64,000 nt of DNA from Gemmatimonadota bacterium (GCA_022823225.1 JAJDXM010000065.1:1-64000), one strand, 5' to 3'; positions 15,480-24,464 are shown, counted from the stretch's first letter. Program-made: numbers and translations. Notes: generated by a model from the letters alone, not told the origin.

Positions 15480-16316
15480 GTGCGCTTCTCGGTTCTGGGG
15501 AGCGGCAGCCGGGGCAACGCCACCCTGGTGGCCACGCGGTCCACGCGCATCATGGTCGACGCCGGCTTCAGCGGTCGAGAACTCGCCAGGCGGCTGGACG
15601 CGGTCGGGGCCGCCCCGGGCCAACTTTCGGCGATTCTGCTGACCCACGAGCACGCCGATCATACCCGGGGCGCCGGCGTGTTCGCGCGGGCGCACGGAAC
15701 CCCGCTCTACATGACGGCCGGGACCCGGCAGGCCTGCGACAGCCTCCTGACGGGGAGCGAAACCGTGCACGTCTATCGCCCGGGGCGCCCGGTGACCTTC
15801 GACGACCTGGCGGTCGAGCCGTTCATCACCGTGCACGACGCCCGGGATCCGGTCGCGGTCGCGGTGAGCGAACCGGACGAGGACCTGCGCCTCGGCATCG
15901 CGACCGACCTGGGCAAGCCGGGCGTTCAGGCGAAGCACGCACTGCGCGCGTGCGACGCGCTTGTGATCGAGTCGAACCATGACGAGCAGATGCTCTGGGC
16001 GGCCTCCTACCCGGCTGCGGTAAAGTCGCGTATTGCCTCGAGCCACGGGCATCTGTCCAACCGGGGCGCGGCCGCGCTGGCCGTCGAGCTTCTGAGCCCG
16101 AGGCTGTCGGTCGTCGTTCTGGCCCACCTCTCGGAGGAGACGAACACCCCCGCCCTGGCGAGATCCACGATGGAAAGGGCGCTCGCGAAGAAGGGCTACA
16201 AGGGGCGGGTCGTGGTGGCAGGAGGAGACAGTCCGACCCGGCTCTTTGATCTGGCCGAACTGCGCGGGCGGTCCCGGGCGGCCCAGTTGTCGCTTTTCGG
16301 GCAGCTTCCCGGCTGA
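15480..16316 (+). CDS. MBL-fold metallohydrolase (YycJ/WalJ-like)
   Basis: A 278-residue metallo-beta-lactamase-fold protein. It starts with FSVLGSGSRGNATLV and carries the metal motif THEHADH (about 57-63), with further ligands IESNHDEQML and SSHGHLSNRGAAALA, the pattern of YycJ/WalJ 5'-3' exonuclease-like enzymes. Its likely role is nucleic-acid processing, but many MBL proteins act on other phosphodiesters. Start GTG 15480 is chosen (VRFSVLGSGS); TTG two codons upstream, overlapping the previous stop, is an alternative. Last of three co-directional genes. Confidence 0.82.
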   Translation: MRFSVLGSGSRGNATLVATRSTRIMVDAGFSGRELARRLDAVGAAPGQLSAILLTHEHADHTRGAGVFARAHGTPLYMTAGTRQACDSLLTGSETVHVYRPGRPVTFDDLAVEPFITVHDARDPVAVAVSEPDEDLRLGIATDLGKPGVQAKHALRACDALVIESNHDEQMLWAASYPAAVKSRIASSHGHLSNRGAAALAVELLSPRLSVVVLAHLSEETNTPALARSTMERALAKKGYKGRVVVAGGDSPTRLFDLAELRGRSRAAQLSLFGQLPG

Positions 16317-16344
16317 ACCCCCGCCGAATTCGACCGGCGATGGA

Positions 16345-16359
16345 TCCGGCGGCGCCGGA
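16345..16359. terminator. Possible bidirectional terminator hairpin
   Basis: TCCGGC-GGC-GCCGGA forms a six-base-pair stem in the 45-base gap between two converging genes. There is no U-tract on either side, so it may be a transcript-end stabiliser or part of a Rho-dependent site. Confidence 0.3.
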
Positions 16360-16361
16360 CG

Positions 16362-17705
16362 CTACAATCCCAGGAAGCGCAACAGATCGTTTCCGAGCGC
16401 CCACACCATGATCCCCACCACCACCCACAGGCCGATCTGGCTCCAGCGGACCCGCTGCGCGACCGTGAGCTTCTCCCCCCGGACCAGTTCAAGTCCCAGA
16501 AACACCATGTGTCCGCCGTCCAGAACGGGGATGGGGAGCATGTTGAGGATCGCGAGGTTGACGCTGAAGAGGGCCATGAAGCGCAGAAAGTCCGCCAGGC
16601 CTCGGCTGGCGGCCTCGCCGGACACGATCGCGATGGTTCCGATCGAGCCCACCTCCCTCGGCGAGACGTTGAGCGTGACGAGGTCCCGCAGGAAACCCAG
16701 AATGCGGCGGGTGTCCCAGGCGGTCTGCCTGAAGCCGCTCACCGCGGCCTCGCCGAGGCCGACCCGGACGTTGACGGTCTCGAGCGGAGCCGGACGGACC
16801 CCCAGGCGTCCGCGCTCGCCGCCATCGTCATCGAAGACGTCGAGTTCGGCGACTCGCAGCAATTCCGTGCCGTCCCGCAACAGACCGATCTCCACGCGTT
16901 CGCCCGGCCTCGCACCGATCTCGCGCAACAGGTCCGACCAGTTCGTCACCGGCGCGCCGGCCACACTTGTCACCCGGTCGCCGCTCTCGATCGCTGCCTC
17001 GGCGGCAGGCGAACCCCCTTCCACCGTGCCAACGACCGGATCGACCCAGCTCACCAGCGAGCCGGCAAGCGCGCGCCGGTCGCCGATCGCCTCGGGGATC
17101 CGGATCTCGAACCGGGCCGGAGGCGACGTGGTGACGATCGCGACGGGCCCCGCCGGGCCCTCCAGGAGGGCTCGCCGGACCTGGGTCCAGGATGTGGTCC
17201 CGACCTCTCCCACCTGAACGATCTCGGTGCCGGGCGGGATATCCGCCAACGCCTCGGCACCGGCCGGCAGCGTGCTGTCCGCCACCGCCATGACGCGGGT
17301 CGTCGCGAGCTCCTCGAACCCCCAGACGGCGGCCGCGGCGCCATAGGCCACGACCGCAAAAATCATGTTCATGATCACGCCGGCCGAGATCACGAATGCC
17401 CGCGCCCAAAGGGGTTTTGCGTCGAAATCACGGGGGTCGCGCCGGCGGGGGCCGTCCGAACGGCCTCCCTCCAGATGCTCCATCACCTCGTCCTCCATCC
17501 CCTGCATCTTCACATAGCCGCCGAGGGGGATGGCCGAGATGATGTATTGGGTCTCGCCCCTGAGGAACCCCCAGACCCGCGGACCGAGGCCGATGGAGAA
17601 CCGCTCCACCCCGATGCCGACCGCCTTGGCCGCCCAGAAATGCCCCAGCTCGTGCACGAAGATCAGGACGCCCAGAAGTACGACCGTCGCCAGCAGTGTC
17701 GTCAT
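16362..17705 (-). CDS. rseP: Site-2 intramembrane zinc metalloprotease RseP
   Basis: A 447-residue inner-membrane protease that cuts membrane-embedded anti-sigma factors and signal-peptide remnants. The HExxH zinc site is in the first helix (FVHELGH, 17-23); the third ligand motif PVLDGGHMVF is in a C-terminal helix. At least one clear PDZ domain (about 190-280) lies between, and a second, degenerate one may precede it. ATG 17705 forms an ATGA overlap with the dxr stop and follows GGAAGAC; ATG 17714 is an alternative. Being last in the rplM to rseP operon links envelope-stress proteolysis to translation and lipid genes. Confidence 0.93.
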   Translation of the reverse strand: MTTLLATVVLLGVLIFVHELGHFWAAKAVGIGVERFSIGLGPRVWGFLRGETQYIISAIPLGGYVKMQGMEDEVMEHLEGGRSDGPRRRDPRDFDAKPLWARAFVISAGVIMNMIFAVVAYGAAAAVWGFEELATTRVMAVADSTLPAGAEALADIPPGTEIVQVGEVGTTSWTQVRRALLEGPAGPVAIVTTSPPARFEIRIPEAIGDRRALAGSLVSWVDPVVGTVEGGSPAAEAAIESGDRVTSVAGAPVTNWSDLLREIGARPGERVEIGLLRDGTELLRVAELDVFDDDGGERGRLGVRPAPLETVNVRVGLGEAAVSGFRQTAWDTRRILGFLRDLVTLNVSPREVGSIGTIAIVSGEAASRGLADFLRFMALFSVNLAILNMLPIPVLDGGHMVFLGLELVRGEKLTVAQRVRWSQIGLWVVVGIMVWALGNDLLRFLGL

Positions 17706-18856
17706 GTCTTCCATTCCTGGATCATCGAAGCAGCGTGGCGCCGGGCGTCCCGGTCCACCTGCAGAATCTCGTCAAGGGTGTCCGCCGAACGCCCCTGCAG
17801 CGTCTCAAGGGCACCGGCGACCACATCCGCCATACTCGTGAAGGTAACCCTTCCTTCAAGGAATGCGTTGACGGCCACCTCGTTTGCAGCGTTGAAGGCC
17901 GCGGGAGCGGCCCCGCCGGCCCGTCCCGCCTCGACGCCCAGACCGAAAAGCGGGAAGCGCACGGTGTCCACCGGCTCGAAGACCAGCGGCGACGACTTGA
18001 GCGGATCGAAGGTGCAGAGCACGTCGTCGGCGGGACGGCGCGGCCAGGCGAGCGCGTGCAGGATCGGCAGCTCCATGGTCGGTTCCCCCATCTGCGCCAG
18101 CACCGAGCCATCGACGAACTCCACGAGGGAGTGGACGATGGACGTCGGGTGGACCACGACCTCGATCCGGTCGTACGGCAGACCATAGAGGAAGTGCGCC
18201 TCGATCACCTCGAGGGCCTTGTTCGCCAGTGTCGCCGAATCGATCGAGATCTTGGAACCCATCTCCCAGGTCGGGTGCTGCAGGGCCATTGCCGCATCGA
18301 CCCCCTCGAGCGCGGCGCGATCCATCTGCCGGAAGGGCCCCCCGCTCGCGGTCAGGATGATTCGGCGCACCTCCCGGCGCCGCGCGTTCCCGATGCACTG
18401 CAGGATCGCGGAGTGCTCGCTGTCGACCGGAACCAGTTCCCCCCCGCCCCGCCGGGCCGCGTCGAGGACCAGTTCACCGGCGGCGACGAGCGACTCCTTG
18501 TTGGCGAGCGCACATCGCTTCCCCGCCTCGAGGGCAGCGATGGTGTACCGGAGTCCCGCCGCGCCGACGATCGCGTTGACCACGATGTCCGCGCCGGCGA
18601 GGGTGGCGAGTTCCGAGATGGCCTCGGGCCCGGCGCGCCAGCCCGCCCGCCGCAGATCCGTCCGCCCGTCGAGTGCCCCGGGATCGGCGAGCGCGACGGC
18701 TTCGGGGCGGAATTCGACCGCCAGCGGCTCCAGCGCCGCCACGGAAGAGTTGGCGGAGAGCCCCACCACCCTGAAGCGCGACCTGTGGCGGCGGGCGACC
18801 TCCAGCGCCGAGAGGCCGACCGACCCGGTTGCGCCCAGGATAACGACCCGCCTCAC
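17702..18856 (-). CDS. dxr: 1-deoxy-D-xylulose 5-phosphate reductoisomerase
   Basis: A 384-residue NADPH-dependent enzyme converting DXP to MEP, the second step of the non-mevalonate isoprenoid pathway. It shows the NADPH fold ILGATGSVGLSALEV at the N-terminus, VNAIVGAAGL, the metal/substrate segment VDSEHSAI, ILTASGGPFR and HPTWEMGSKISIDSATLANK. The reading frame stays open far upstream through cdsA, but GTG 18856 (GTGA overlap with the cdsA stop) gives the family N-terminus VRRVVILG. It supplies the isoprenoid precursors used by UppS, three genes upstream in the operon. Confidence 0.95.
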   Translation of the reverse strand: MRRVVILGATGSVGLSALEVARRHRSRFRVVGLSANSSVAALEPLAVEFRPEAVALADPGALDGRTDLRRAGWRAGPEAISELATLAGADIVVNAIVGAAGLRYTIAALEAGKRCALANKESLVAAGELVLDAARRGGGELVPVDSEHSAILQCIGNARRREVRRIILTASGGPFRQMDRAALEGVDAAMALQHPTWEMGSKISIDSATLANKALEVIEAHFLYGLPYDRIEVVVHPTSIVHSLVEFVDGSVLAQMGEPTMELPILHALAWPRRPADDVLCTFDPLKSSPLVFEPVDTVRFPLFGLGVEAGRAGGAAPAAFNAANEVAVNAFLEGRVTFTSMADVVAGALETLQGRSADTLDEILQVDRDARRHAASMIQEWKT

Positions 18857-19749
18857 GCCACAACCTGCGCCAGCAGCACCAGCCCGTACGCCAGGGGCGT
18901 CGTGAACAGAAGCGAATCGAAGCGGTCGAGGAATCCACCGTGGCCGGGGAGCAGCCTTCCGGAGTCCTTCACCCCGGCCTCTCTCTTCAGTATCGATTCC
19001 GACAGGTCGCCCAACTGACCCGCGATCCCCAGGACGAGTCCGATGACCGCGCAGATCGGCGCGGACAGCACGAGATTCTCGAAGTCGCCCATGAACAGCC
19101 CCAGCACGAATCCGGTGATCACCGCGCCCGCCAGGCCACCGATGGCGCCCTCCACCGTCTTCCCGGGACTGACCTTGGGCGCAAGTCGTCTGCGACCCAC
19201 CTTCCGGCCCACGAAATAGGCCGCGCTGTCGCCGAGCGTGGTCACCGCCACCGGGAGCATGATGAGCAGGAATCCCTCCATCGGAATCTCCGCCGGCGCG
19301 CCCCTGGCCTCGGGCAGGTGACGCAGCAGCAGCGCAAACGACAGGGTCACGCCGGTGTAGAGAACCCCGGATACGGTGGCCGTCGCCGACAGGAGGGGCT
19401 GTTTGGTCTTGCGGTCGAAGATCGTGATGCCCGAAGCCAGCAGTCCCAGCAGCAGGAGCAGCGATATTGTCCGGTTCCCCCAGTGGTGGAAGCTCGGATT
19501 GAGGGCCGCGAACAGCACCACCAGGACCGCGGCCGGTACGCCGAGCCAGACCAGGGGCCGAGTGGCCTCGTCGGCCACGAGCCCGTAGAACTCGCGGGAG
19601 GTGAAGGCTGCGACAATGACAATCAGAGCCGCGAAGTACCAGCCGCCCAGGTACATCGTGACCACCCCCGGCGGAGCGACCACGGCCACGACCCGCAACC
19701 TTGATCGAAGGTCCCCGGACATCCCGCCGGAGGACACAGGGGTGCTCAT
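18853..19749 (-). CDS. cdsA: Phosphatidate cytidylyltransferase
   Basis: A 298-residue integral membrane enzyme making CDP-diacylglycerol from phosphatidate and CTP. It has about eight hydrophobic helices, the SPGKTVEGAIGGL segment, and the complete C-terminal CDS signature SILKREAGVKDSGRLLPGHG (KR..KD...PGHGG). ATG 19749 overlaps the uppS stop (ATGA); an internal Met at position 10 is a minor alternative. It lies between uppS and dxr in the translation/envelope operon. Confidence 0.94.
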   Translation of the reverse strand: MSTPVSSGGMSGDLRSRLRVVAVVAPPGVVTMYLGGWYFAALIVIVAAFTSREFYGLVADEATRPLVWLGVPAAVLVVLFAALNPSFHHWGNRTISLLLLLGLLASGITIFDRKTKQPLLSATATVSGVLYTGVTLSFALLLRHLPEARGAPAEIPMEGFLLIMLPVAVTTLGDSAAYFVGRKVGRRRLAPKVSPGKTVEGAIGGLAGAVITGFVLGLFMGDFENLVLSAPICAVIGLVLGIAGQLGDLSESILKREAGVKDSGRLLPGHGGFLDRFDSLLFTTPLAYGLVLLAQVVA

Positions 19750-20459
19750 CCCGCTGTGACCCGGCCAAAGCGGCGTTCGCGCCGCTGGTAGTCGAGAATG
19801 GCGGCGAAAAGGTCGTCCCGCGTGAAGTCGGGCCAGAGCACCGGCGTTACGTAGAGTTCGGTGTAGGCCAGATGCCAGAGCATGAAGTTGCTGATCCGCA
19901 TCTCGCCCGACGTGCGGATGAGCAGGTCGGGATCGGGGACGCTCCCCGTAAGCAGCGCGCTTCTGAAAGTCCCTTCGTCGATCGAGTCCGTTTCGAGGAG
20001 GCCCGCACGCGCCGCTTCCGCAAGCGCACGCGCCGCACCGACGATCTCCTCGCGCGCACCGTAGGATATCATGAGGTTGAGCAGCAGCGCGTCTCCGTCC
20101 CGGGTGGCCTCCACGATCCGGCGCACCGCATCGCGCGACGGCGCGTCGAGGCGCTCGACCTCCCCCAGCACCCGAACGCGCACCCCTTCACGGGCCAGAT
20201 TCCTGCGTTCCCGCTCCGCGAACGACTGGAGCACCCCCATCAGAGCCTCGATCTCTTCCGCGGGCCGGCTCCAGTTCTGGGTCGAAAAGGCATACAGCGT
20301 AAGGATTCCAACGCCTGTTTCCAGGGCACCCTCAACCGCCTCCCGCACCGCCTTCATACCTTCCCAATGACCAACCCGTCTGGGCAGATTCCGCTGACCC
20401 GCCCAGCGGCCGTTGCCATCCATGATCACGGCCACATGTCTCGGAAGATGACCGGTCAT
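19746..20459 (-). CDS. uppS: Undecaprenyl diphosphate synthase
   Basis: A 237-residue cis-prenyltransferase making the C55 lipid carrier for cell wall and surface glycans. The signature VAVIMDGNGRWA with catalytic Asp14 follows at once after the start; LTLYAFSTQNWSRP, SYGAREEI and the C-terminal DLLIRTSGEMRISNFMLWH box are all present. ATG 20459 (GGATCAGG just before it) is chosen; the reading frame runs on upstream through frr but not as family sequence. It is 23 bases downstream of frr. Confidence 0.96.
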   Translation of the reverse strand: MTGHLPRHVAVIMDGNGRWAGQRNLPRRVGHWEGMKAVREAVEGALETGVGILTLYAFSTQNWSRPAEEIEALMGVLQSFAERERRNLAREGVRVRVLGEVERLDAPSRDAVRRIVEATRDGDALLLNLMISYGAREEIVGAARALAEAARAGLLETDSIDEGTFRSALLTGSVPDPDLLIRTSGEMRISNFMLWHLAYTELYVTPVLWPDFTRDDLFAAILDYQRRERRFGRVTAG

Positions 20460-20482
20460 CCTGATCCGGTCGAGTCGGCTCG

Positions 20483-21034
20483 TCAGATCGCCATCACCTC
20501 CTTCTCCTTCACGGCGAGAAGCGAGTTGATCCTGCCACAGTACTCGTCGGTGAGCTTCTGAACGGTCCCCATGAGGCGATGGGCCTCGTCCTCCCCGGTC
20601 TCGTGCGATCGCAACTGCTCCCTGATCCGGTCCTTCGCCGCCTGGCGCGCCTGGCGCACCGACACGCGGCCCTCCTCGGCCATGCGGTGCAGCAGCCGGA
20701 CGTACTCCTTGCGCCGTTCCTCGCTGAGCGGGGGGATGGGAACACGGATCAGGTTGCCGTCGTTCGACGGATTCAGACCCAGTCCGGAAGTGAGCACCGC
20801 CTTCTCGATATCGGATATCAGCGACCGGTCGAAGGGTTGGATCACGAGGAGCGACGGATCGGGGGCGGATACGGTCGCCACCTGGTTCAGCGGCATGACT
20901 CCTCCGTATGCGCTCACCCGCACCGTGTCGAGAATGGAAGGCACGGCCTTCCCCGTCCGAACCGCGCGGAATTCCCGCTGGATCGCGGTTACGGAGTCCT
21001 CCATCCTGCTTCGGGCTTCGTCCACAACGTCCAA
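20483..21034 (-). CDS. frr: Ribosome recycling factor
   Basis: A 183-residue protein that, with EF-G, splits post-termination ribosomes. The three-helix bundle plus alpha/beta head pattern is complete: FRAVRTGKAVPSILD, VATVSAPDPSLLVIQPFD, GNLIRVPIPPLSEERRKEYV, and a C-terminal helix ending VKEKEVMAI. The start codon is TTG (21034), with a strong GGGGAGGAG upstream. It is 44 bases downstream of pyrH. Confidence 0.96.
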   Translation of the reverse strand: MDVVDEARSRMEDSVTAIQREFRAVRTGKAVPSILDTVRVSAYGGVMPLNQVATVSAPDPSLLVIQPFDRSLISDIEKAVLTSGLGLNPSNDGNLIRVPIPPLSEERRKEYVRLLHRMAEEGRVSVRQARQAAKDRIREQLRSHETGEDEAHRLMGTVQKLTDEYCGRINSLLAVKEKEVMAI

Positions 21035-21078
21035 GGTTCTCCTCCCCGGTGGGTACGCGGCGGTCTATTCCACGGTTG

Positions 21079-21825
21079 CTAGGAAACCAGGGTCCCGACG
21101 CGTTCCCCGCGGATCGCTCTGCGGACGGCCCCCTGGTCTTCGAGATCGAGCACGATAATGGGTAGGCCGTTGTCACGGCAAAGGGCGACGGCCGCCGCAT
21201 CCATGACCCTGAGATCCCGCGCGACGACCTCGTGGAACGAAATGTCCGGGATGAAGGTCGCATCGGGGTCGCTGGCGGGGTCCGCGGTGAAGACGCCACG
21301 CACCTTTGTGGCCTTGATCACCACGTCGGCATTCATCTCGATTGCCCGCAGCACGGCGGCCGTGTCCGTGGAGAAGTAGGGGTTCCCGGTGCCGCCGGCG
21401 AAGATGACGATCCTGCCCTTCTCGAGGTGACGCACCGCGCGGCGCCGGATGTAGGGCTCGGCGAGCTGGGGCATGCGGATCGCGGTCACCACCCGCGTGT
21501 CGATGTTCTTCTTCTCGAGCAGATCCTGCACCGCCAGCGCGTTCATGATCGTGGCCAGCATGCCCATATAGTCGGCAGACACCCGATCCATCCCCTGGCG
21601 GCTGGCCATGGCCCCCCGCACGATGTTCCCGCCGCCGATCACCAGTCCGAGCGCAACCCCGAGTTCGTGAATCGACTTGACGTCGTCCGTGATCGAATCG
21701 ACGACCTCGGGATCGATCCCGAATCCCTGTTCCCCCGAAAGCGCCTCGCCCGAGAGCTTGAGCAGCACGCGCCCGTAGCCGGCGCTTCGCGGCTCACCCA
21801 TCGGTGAGCAGGCGCCGGTCCGCAC
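21079..21825 (-). CDS. pyrH: Uridylate kinase
   Basis: A 248-residue (or 240-residue) UMP kinase of the amino-acid kinase fold. It shows [46 protein letters not shown] and [20 protein letters not shown]. Two starts are possible. GTG 21825 has a GGAGAGG Shine-Dalgarno, but that tract belongs to a degenerate copy of the dispersed repeat. ATG 21801 gives the usual family length but has no Shine-Dalgarno and lies in the loop of a seven-base-pair hairpin (21792-21809). It lies between tsf and frr, as in many bacteria. Confidence 0.94.
   Translation of the reverse strand: MRTGACSPMGEPRSAGYGRVLLKLSGEALSGEQGFGIDPEVVDSITDDVKSIHELGVALGLVIGGGNIVRGAMASRQGMDRVSADYMGMLATIMNALAVQDLLEKKNIDTRVVTAIRMPQLAEPYIRRRAVRHLEKGRIVIFAGGTGNPYFSTDTAAVLRAIEMNADVVIKATKVRGVFTADPASDPDATFIPDISFHEVVARDLRVMDAAAVALCRDNGLPIIVLDLEDQGAVRRAIRGERVGTLVS
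21792..21809 (-). promoter_or_regulatory. Hairpin around the pyrH ATG
   Basis: GCTCACC and GGTGAGC pair perfectly around the 4-base loop GATG on the transcript, placing the alternative pyrH ATG (21801) in the loop. It could influence start choice or translation of pyrH. Confidence 0.4.
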
Positions 21826-21859
21826 GCCTCTCCAGCCCGGCGCCTCGCGGCTCCCGGTG
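21823..21859 (-). repeat. Degenerate partial copy of the dispersed repeat
   Basis: On the minus strand 31 of 37 bases match the first half of the 90-bp repeat, including an exact 17-base run GCGAGGCGCCGGGCTGG (21832-21848). The hairpin half is missing. It lies in the tsf-pyrH gap. Confidence 0.45.
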
Positions 21860-21898
21860 CCCGGGCGGACCTGTCCGCGGGCTGCCCTCCACGACCTG

Positions 21899-22492
21899 TC
21901 AGCCCCCCACCTGGAACCGCGAAAAACGCGCGACCCTGATCTTCTCGCCGGTGCGGGCCGAGACCTCGGTGATCAGGTCGCCGACGCTGCGGTCAGGGTC
22001 CCTGATGTACGCCTGCTCAAGAAGGACTCGTTCCCTGAAGAACTTGCCCAGCTTCCCCTCGACGATCCTGTCGCGGATATGCTCCGGCTTTCCTTCCCGG
22101 GCAACCTGCTCCTGAAAGACCGCCCTTTCACGCTCCACGACCGCGGCCTCCACATCCGCCGGCGTCACGGCGATCGGATCCGCGGCCGCCACATGCATGG
22201 CGAGATCACGCGCCAAGGCGCGAAAGTCGTCGGTGTTCGCCACGAAATCGGTCTCGCAGTTGAGCTCCACCAGGACGCCGATGCGGCCACCGTGGTGAAT
22301 GTAGCTCGCCACCGTGCCCTCGTCGGCCTTCCGGCCGGATCGCTTCGCCGCCTTGGCCTCGCCCTTGCTGCGAAGAAGGTCGATCGCGGCCTCGATTTCG
22401 CCCCCGGTCTCCTGCAGCGCCTTCTTGCAATCCATCATCCCCGCACCCGTATGGTCGCGGAGTTCCTTCACGAGCTTCGCTGTGATCTTCAT
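21899..22492 (-). CDS. tsf: Elongation factor Ts
   Basis: A 197-residue nucleotide exchange factor for EF-Tu. It has the N-terminal UBA-like domain ([19 protein letters not shown]) and the core signature [17 protein letters not shown], then a single short core/dimerisation region and a C-terminal helical tail. This is the short type known from Thermus (about 196 residues) rather than the two-repeat E. coli form (about 283). ATG 22492 follows a GGGAGGTGTC Shine-Dalgarno. It lies between rpsB and pyrH. Confidence 0.96.
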   Translation of the reverse strand: MKITAKLVKELRDHTGAGMMDCKKALQETGGEIEAAIDLLRSKGEAKAAKRSGRKADEGTVASYIHHGGRIGVLVELNCETDFVANTDDFRALARDLAMHVAAADPIAVTPADVEAAVVERERAVFQEQVAREGKPEHIRDRIVEGKLGKFFRERVLLEQAYIRDPDRSVGDLITEVSARTGEKIRVARFSRFQVGG

Positions 22493-22632
22493 CGTGACAC
22501 CTCCCTGGTCACATCCGGCGCATACCCCGGAGGCCGGCAACCCGCGTGGGGCCGCTCGTCACCTCGCAGGGAGAATCGGCGGTTCCCACCAGGGCCGCGG
22601 GCGGGCCGGGAGCCTGCCTCGCGTCGGGCCTG

Positions 22633-23523
22633 TCAGCTCGCGCGCCCCCCGGAACCTCCGGCACCGTCGCTCTCCCCGGTCTTGCGGGCCTGGGCGATCG
22701 CCTCCGGCCGCGGTCTCCGTTTACGCGCGCGGGGCATGAGTTCCCGCGTATCGGCCGACTTCTCCCCGGTCTCCGTCGAGTAGGTCGTCGCTTCGAGCTC
22801 CACCTGCCGCCGCAGCTGTTCGTCGGGGACCTCGCGCCTCGCCGCCATGATCGAGTCGGCGATCTTTCCGGCAATCAGGCTAACGGAGCGAATCGCGTCG
22901 TCGTTGCCTGGGATCGGGTAGTCGATCAGCGCCGGGTCGACGTTCGTGTCGGCGATCGCGACCACCGGAATCCCGAGCCTGTGCGCCTCCCGCACGCCGA
23001 TGATCTCGCGCTTCGCGTCCACGACGAAGACGGCGCCGGGCAGGCGCACCATGTCCGCCAGTCCATGAAAGTACTTTTCGAGCTTCACCCGCTCCCGTTC
23101 GAGGAGGAGGCGTTCCTTCTTGGTATAGAACTCGAACGCGTTCTCTTCGCGGCCCCGCTGCAACTCTTTCATGCGCCGGATCTGCCGACGGATGGTCTGG
23201 AAGTTGGTCAGCATTCCGCCGAGCCAGCGCTCGGTGACGAAAAGCGCGCCGCACCGTCTCGCCTCCTCTTCGATTACGGCCTTCAACTGCCGCTTGGTGG
23301 AGAGAAAGAGAACGTTTTCCCCCTTCAGGACGGTTCGCCTGATGGCGTCGCACGCCTGGTTGAGGCGATCGAGAGTCTTGCGCAGGTCGATGATGTGGAT
23401 TCCGTTGCGCTCTCCGAAGATGAAGGGGCGCATCTTGGGATTCCATCGCCTGGTCTGGTGTCCGAAGTGGACACCGGCGTCGAGCAGCTCGGTCAACCCG
23501 ACCTGGTTTTCGGCTGGATTCAT
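22633..23523 (-). CDS. rpsB: 30S ribosomal protein S2
   Basis: A 296-residue small-subunit protein. The N-terminal LLDAGVHFGHQTRRWNPKM, IHIIDLRKTL, FVTERWLGGMLTNF and VPVVAIADTNVDP segments match the family. It carries a C-terminal extension of about 50 residues that is basic, then Gly/Ser/Ala-rich, beyond the roughly 240-residue E. coli protein. Follows rpsI by 12 bases and precedes tsf by about 140 bases; that gap holds no clear signal apart from the tsf Shine-Dalgarno. Confidence 0.97.
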   Translation of the reverse strand: MNPAENQVGLTELLDAGVHFGHQTRRWNPKMRPFIFGERNGIHIIDLRKTLDRLNQACDAIRRTVLKGENVLFLSTKRQLKAVIEEEARRCGALFVTERWLGGMLTNFQTIRRQIRRMKELQRGREENAFEFYTKKERLLLERERVKLEKYFHGLADMVRLPGAVFVVDAKREIIGVREAHRLGIPVVAIADTNVDPALIDYPIPGNDDAIRSVSLIAGKIADSIMAARREVPDEQLRRQVELEATTYSTETGEKSADTRELMPRARKRRPRPEAIAQARKTGESDGAGGSGGRAS

Positions 23524-23535
23524 TGGGCGGTGGCT

Positions 23536-23931
23536 CTATCTCTTGCTGAACTGGAAGCGCTTGCGTGCCTTCGGACGGCCCGGCTTCTTGCGCTCGACCT
23601 TGCGTGCGTCGCGGGTGAGCATCCCGCTCTCACGGAGCGTGACGCGCTTGTCGGCGTCCTGCAGCGCGAGCGCACGGGCGAGTCCCAGGCGAATTGCGTC
23701 GGCCTGGCCCGTAAGTCCGCCGCCGTTGACGCGAACCTGAATGTCGAAGATGCCCTGCGAGGCGGATGCCTGAAGCGGCTCTTCGATCCGGCCCCGGTGG
23801 GCGGGCCTGGGAAAGTAGTCGTCCAGGGTGCGTCCATTGATCGACCAGCGGCCATCGCCGGGCCTGAGAATGACCCTGGCGACGCTGGTCTTCCTGCGGC
23901 CCACTGCGTGGGCGGGCTGTTGAGCGGCCAT
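23536..23931 (-). CDS. rpsI: 30S ribosomal protein S9
   Basis: A 131-residue protein with the family marks VGRRKTSVARVILRPG, FDIQVRVNGGGLTGQADAIRLGLARAL and the basic C-terminus ending PGRPKARKRFQFSKR, whose last residues reach the P-site tRNA. ATG 23931 is 17 bases downstream of rplM; the frame stays open upstream but not as family sequence. S9 and L13 are normally co-transcribed, as here. Confidence 0.97.
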   Translation of the reverse strand: MAAQQPAHAVGRRKTSVARVILRPGDGRWSINGRTLDDYFPRPAHRGRIEEPLQASASQGIFDIQVRVNGGGLTGQADAIRLGLARALALQDADKRVTLRESGMLTRDARKVERKKPGRPKARKRFQFSKR

Positions 23932-23948
23932 GCGTGTTCCCGTGCGGT

Positions 23949-24380
23949 TCAGATGTCGAGTGGTTTGGGACCCTGTCCCTGATGTGGATGCACCGCACCC
24001 GGGTACACGCGAAGCTTGCGGCGCATCTGCCGGCCCAGCCTGTTCTTGGGCAGCATGCCCCGAACCGCCAGCTCGATCACCCGCTCCGGAAAGCGTTTCA
24101 GCATCGTCGCAAAGGGGATGTGCTTGTCGCCGCCCATGTAGCCGGAGTGGCGAAAATAGGTCTTCTGCTCGGCCTTGCGGCCCGTCAGCCGCACCTTCGA
24201 GGAGTTGATCACGATCACATGATCGCCGGTGTCGAGGTGCGGCGTATAGATCGGCTTGTGTTTGCCGCGCAGGACGCGAGCGACCTCGGTGGCCAGCCGT
24301 CCCAGAGGCTTGCCATCGGCATCCACCACCCACCACGCGCGGCGGATTTCTTCCTGTTTGGGTGTGATGGTCCTCGTCAA
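23949..24380 (-). CDS. rplM: 50S ribosomal protein L13
   Basis: A 143-residue early-assembly large-subunit protein, with [37 protein letters not shown] and [19 protein letters not shown]. The start is TTG 24380, preceded by GAGGG at good spacing; no in-frame ATG fits. It is the first gene of the ten-gene operon and has a consensus promoter about 85 bases upstream and a leader hairpin. Confidence 0.97.
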   Translation of the reverse strand: MTRTITPKQEEIRRAWWVVDADGKPLGRLATEVARVLRGKHKPIYTPHLDTGDHVIVINSSKVRLTGRKAEQKTYFRHSGYMGGDKHIPFATMLKRFPERVIELAVRGMLPKNRLGRQMRRKLRVYPGAVHPHQGQGPKPLDI

Positions 24381-24414
24381 CGCATTCCCTCATCCGCGAA
24401 ACGAAGCCGCCTCT

Positions 24415-24430
24415 GCATCGTCAGCGATGC
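24415..24430 (-). promoter_or_regulatory. Leader hairpin upstream of rplM
   Basis: On the transcript, GCATCG and CGATGC pair around the tetraloop CTGA, between the predicted start site and the rplM Shine-Dalgarno. It is a candidate site for feedback by L13 or S9, or a simple stability element. Confidence 0.45.
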
Positions 24431-24464
24431 GGAGAACGGCTCGGAGAATGAACTACAGCACTTA

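Noticed and set aside
17702-19768. A 688-codon frame that could suggest a fusion ending in Dxr
   Set aside because: Only the part from 18856 is family sequence; the upstream part is an out-of-frame reading of cdsA.
20459-21299. Longer UppS with an N-terminal extension
   Set aside because: The upstream codons overlap frr and pyrH in another frame and are not family-like; ATG 20459 has a plausible ribosome-binding site.
23536-24393. A 285-codon frame ending in S9 that could suggest an L13-S9 fusion
   Set aside because: L13 is encoded in a different frame with its own TTG start and stop; S9 starts at 23931.
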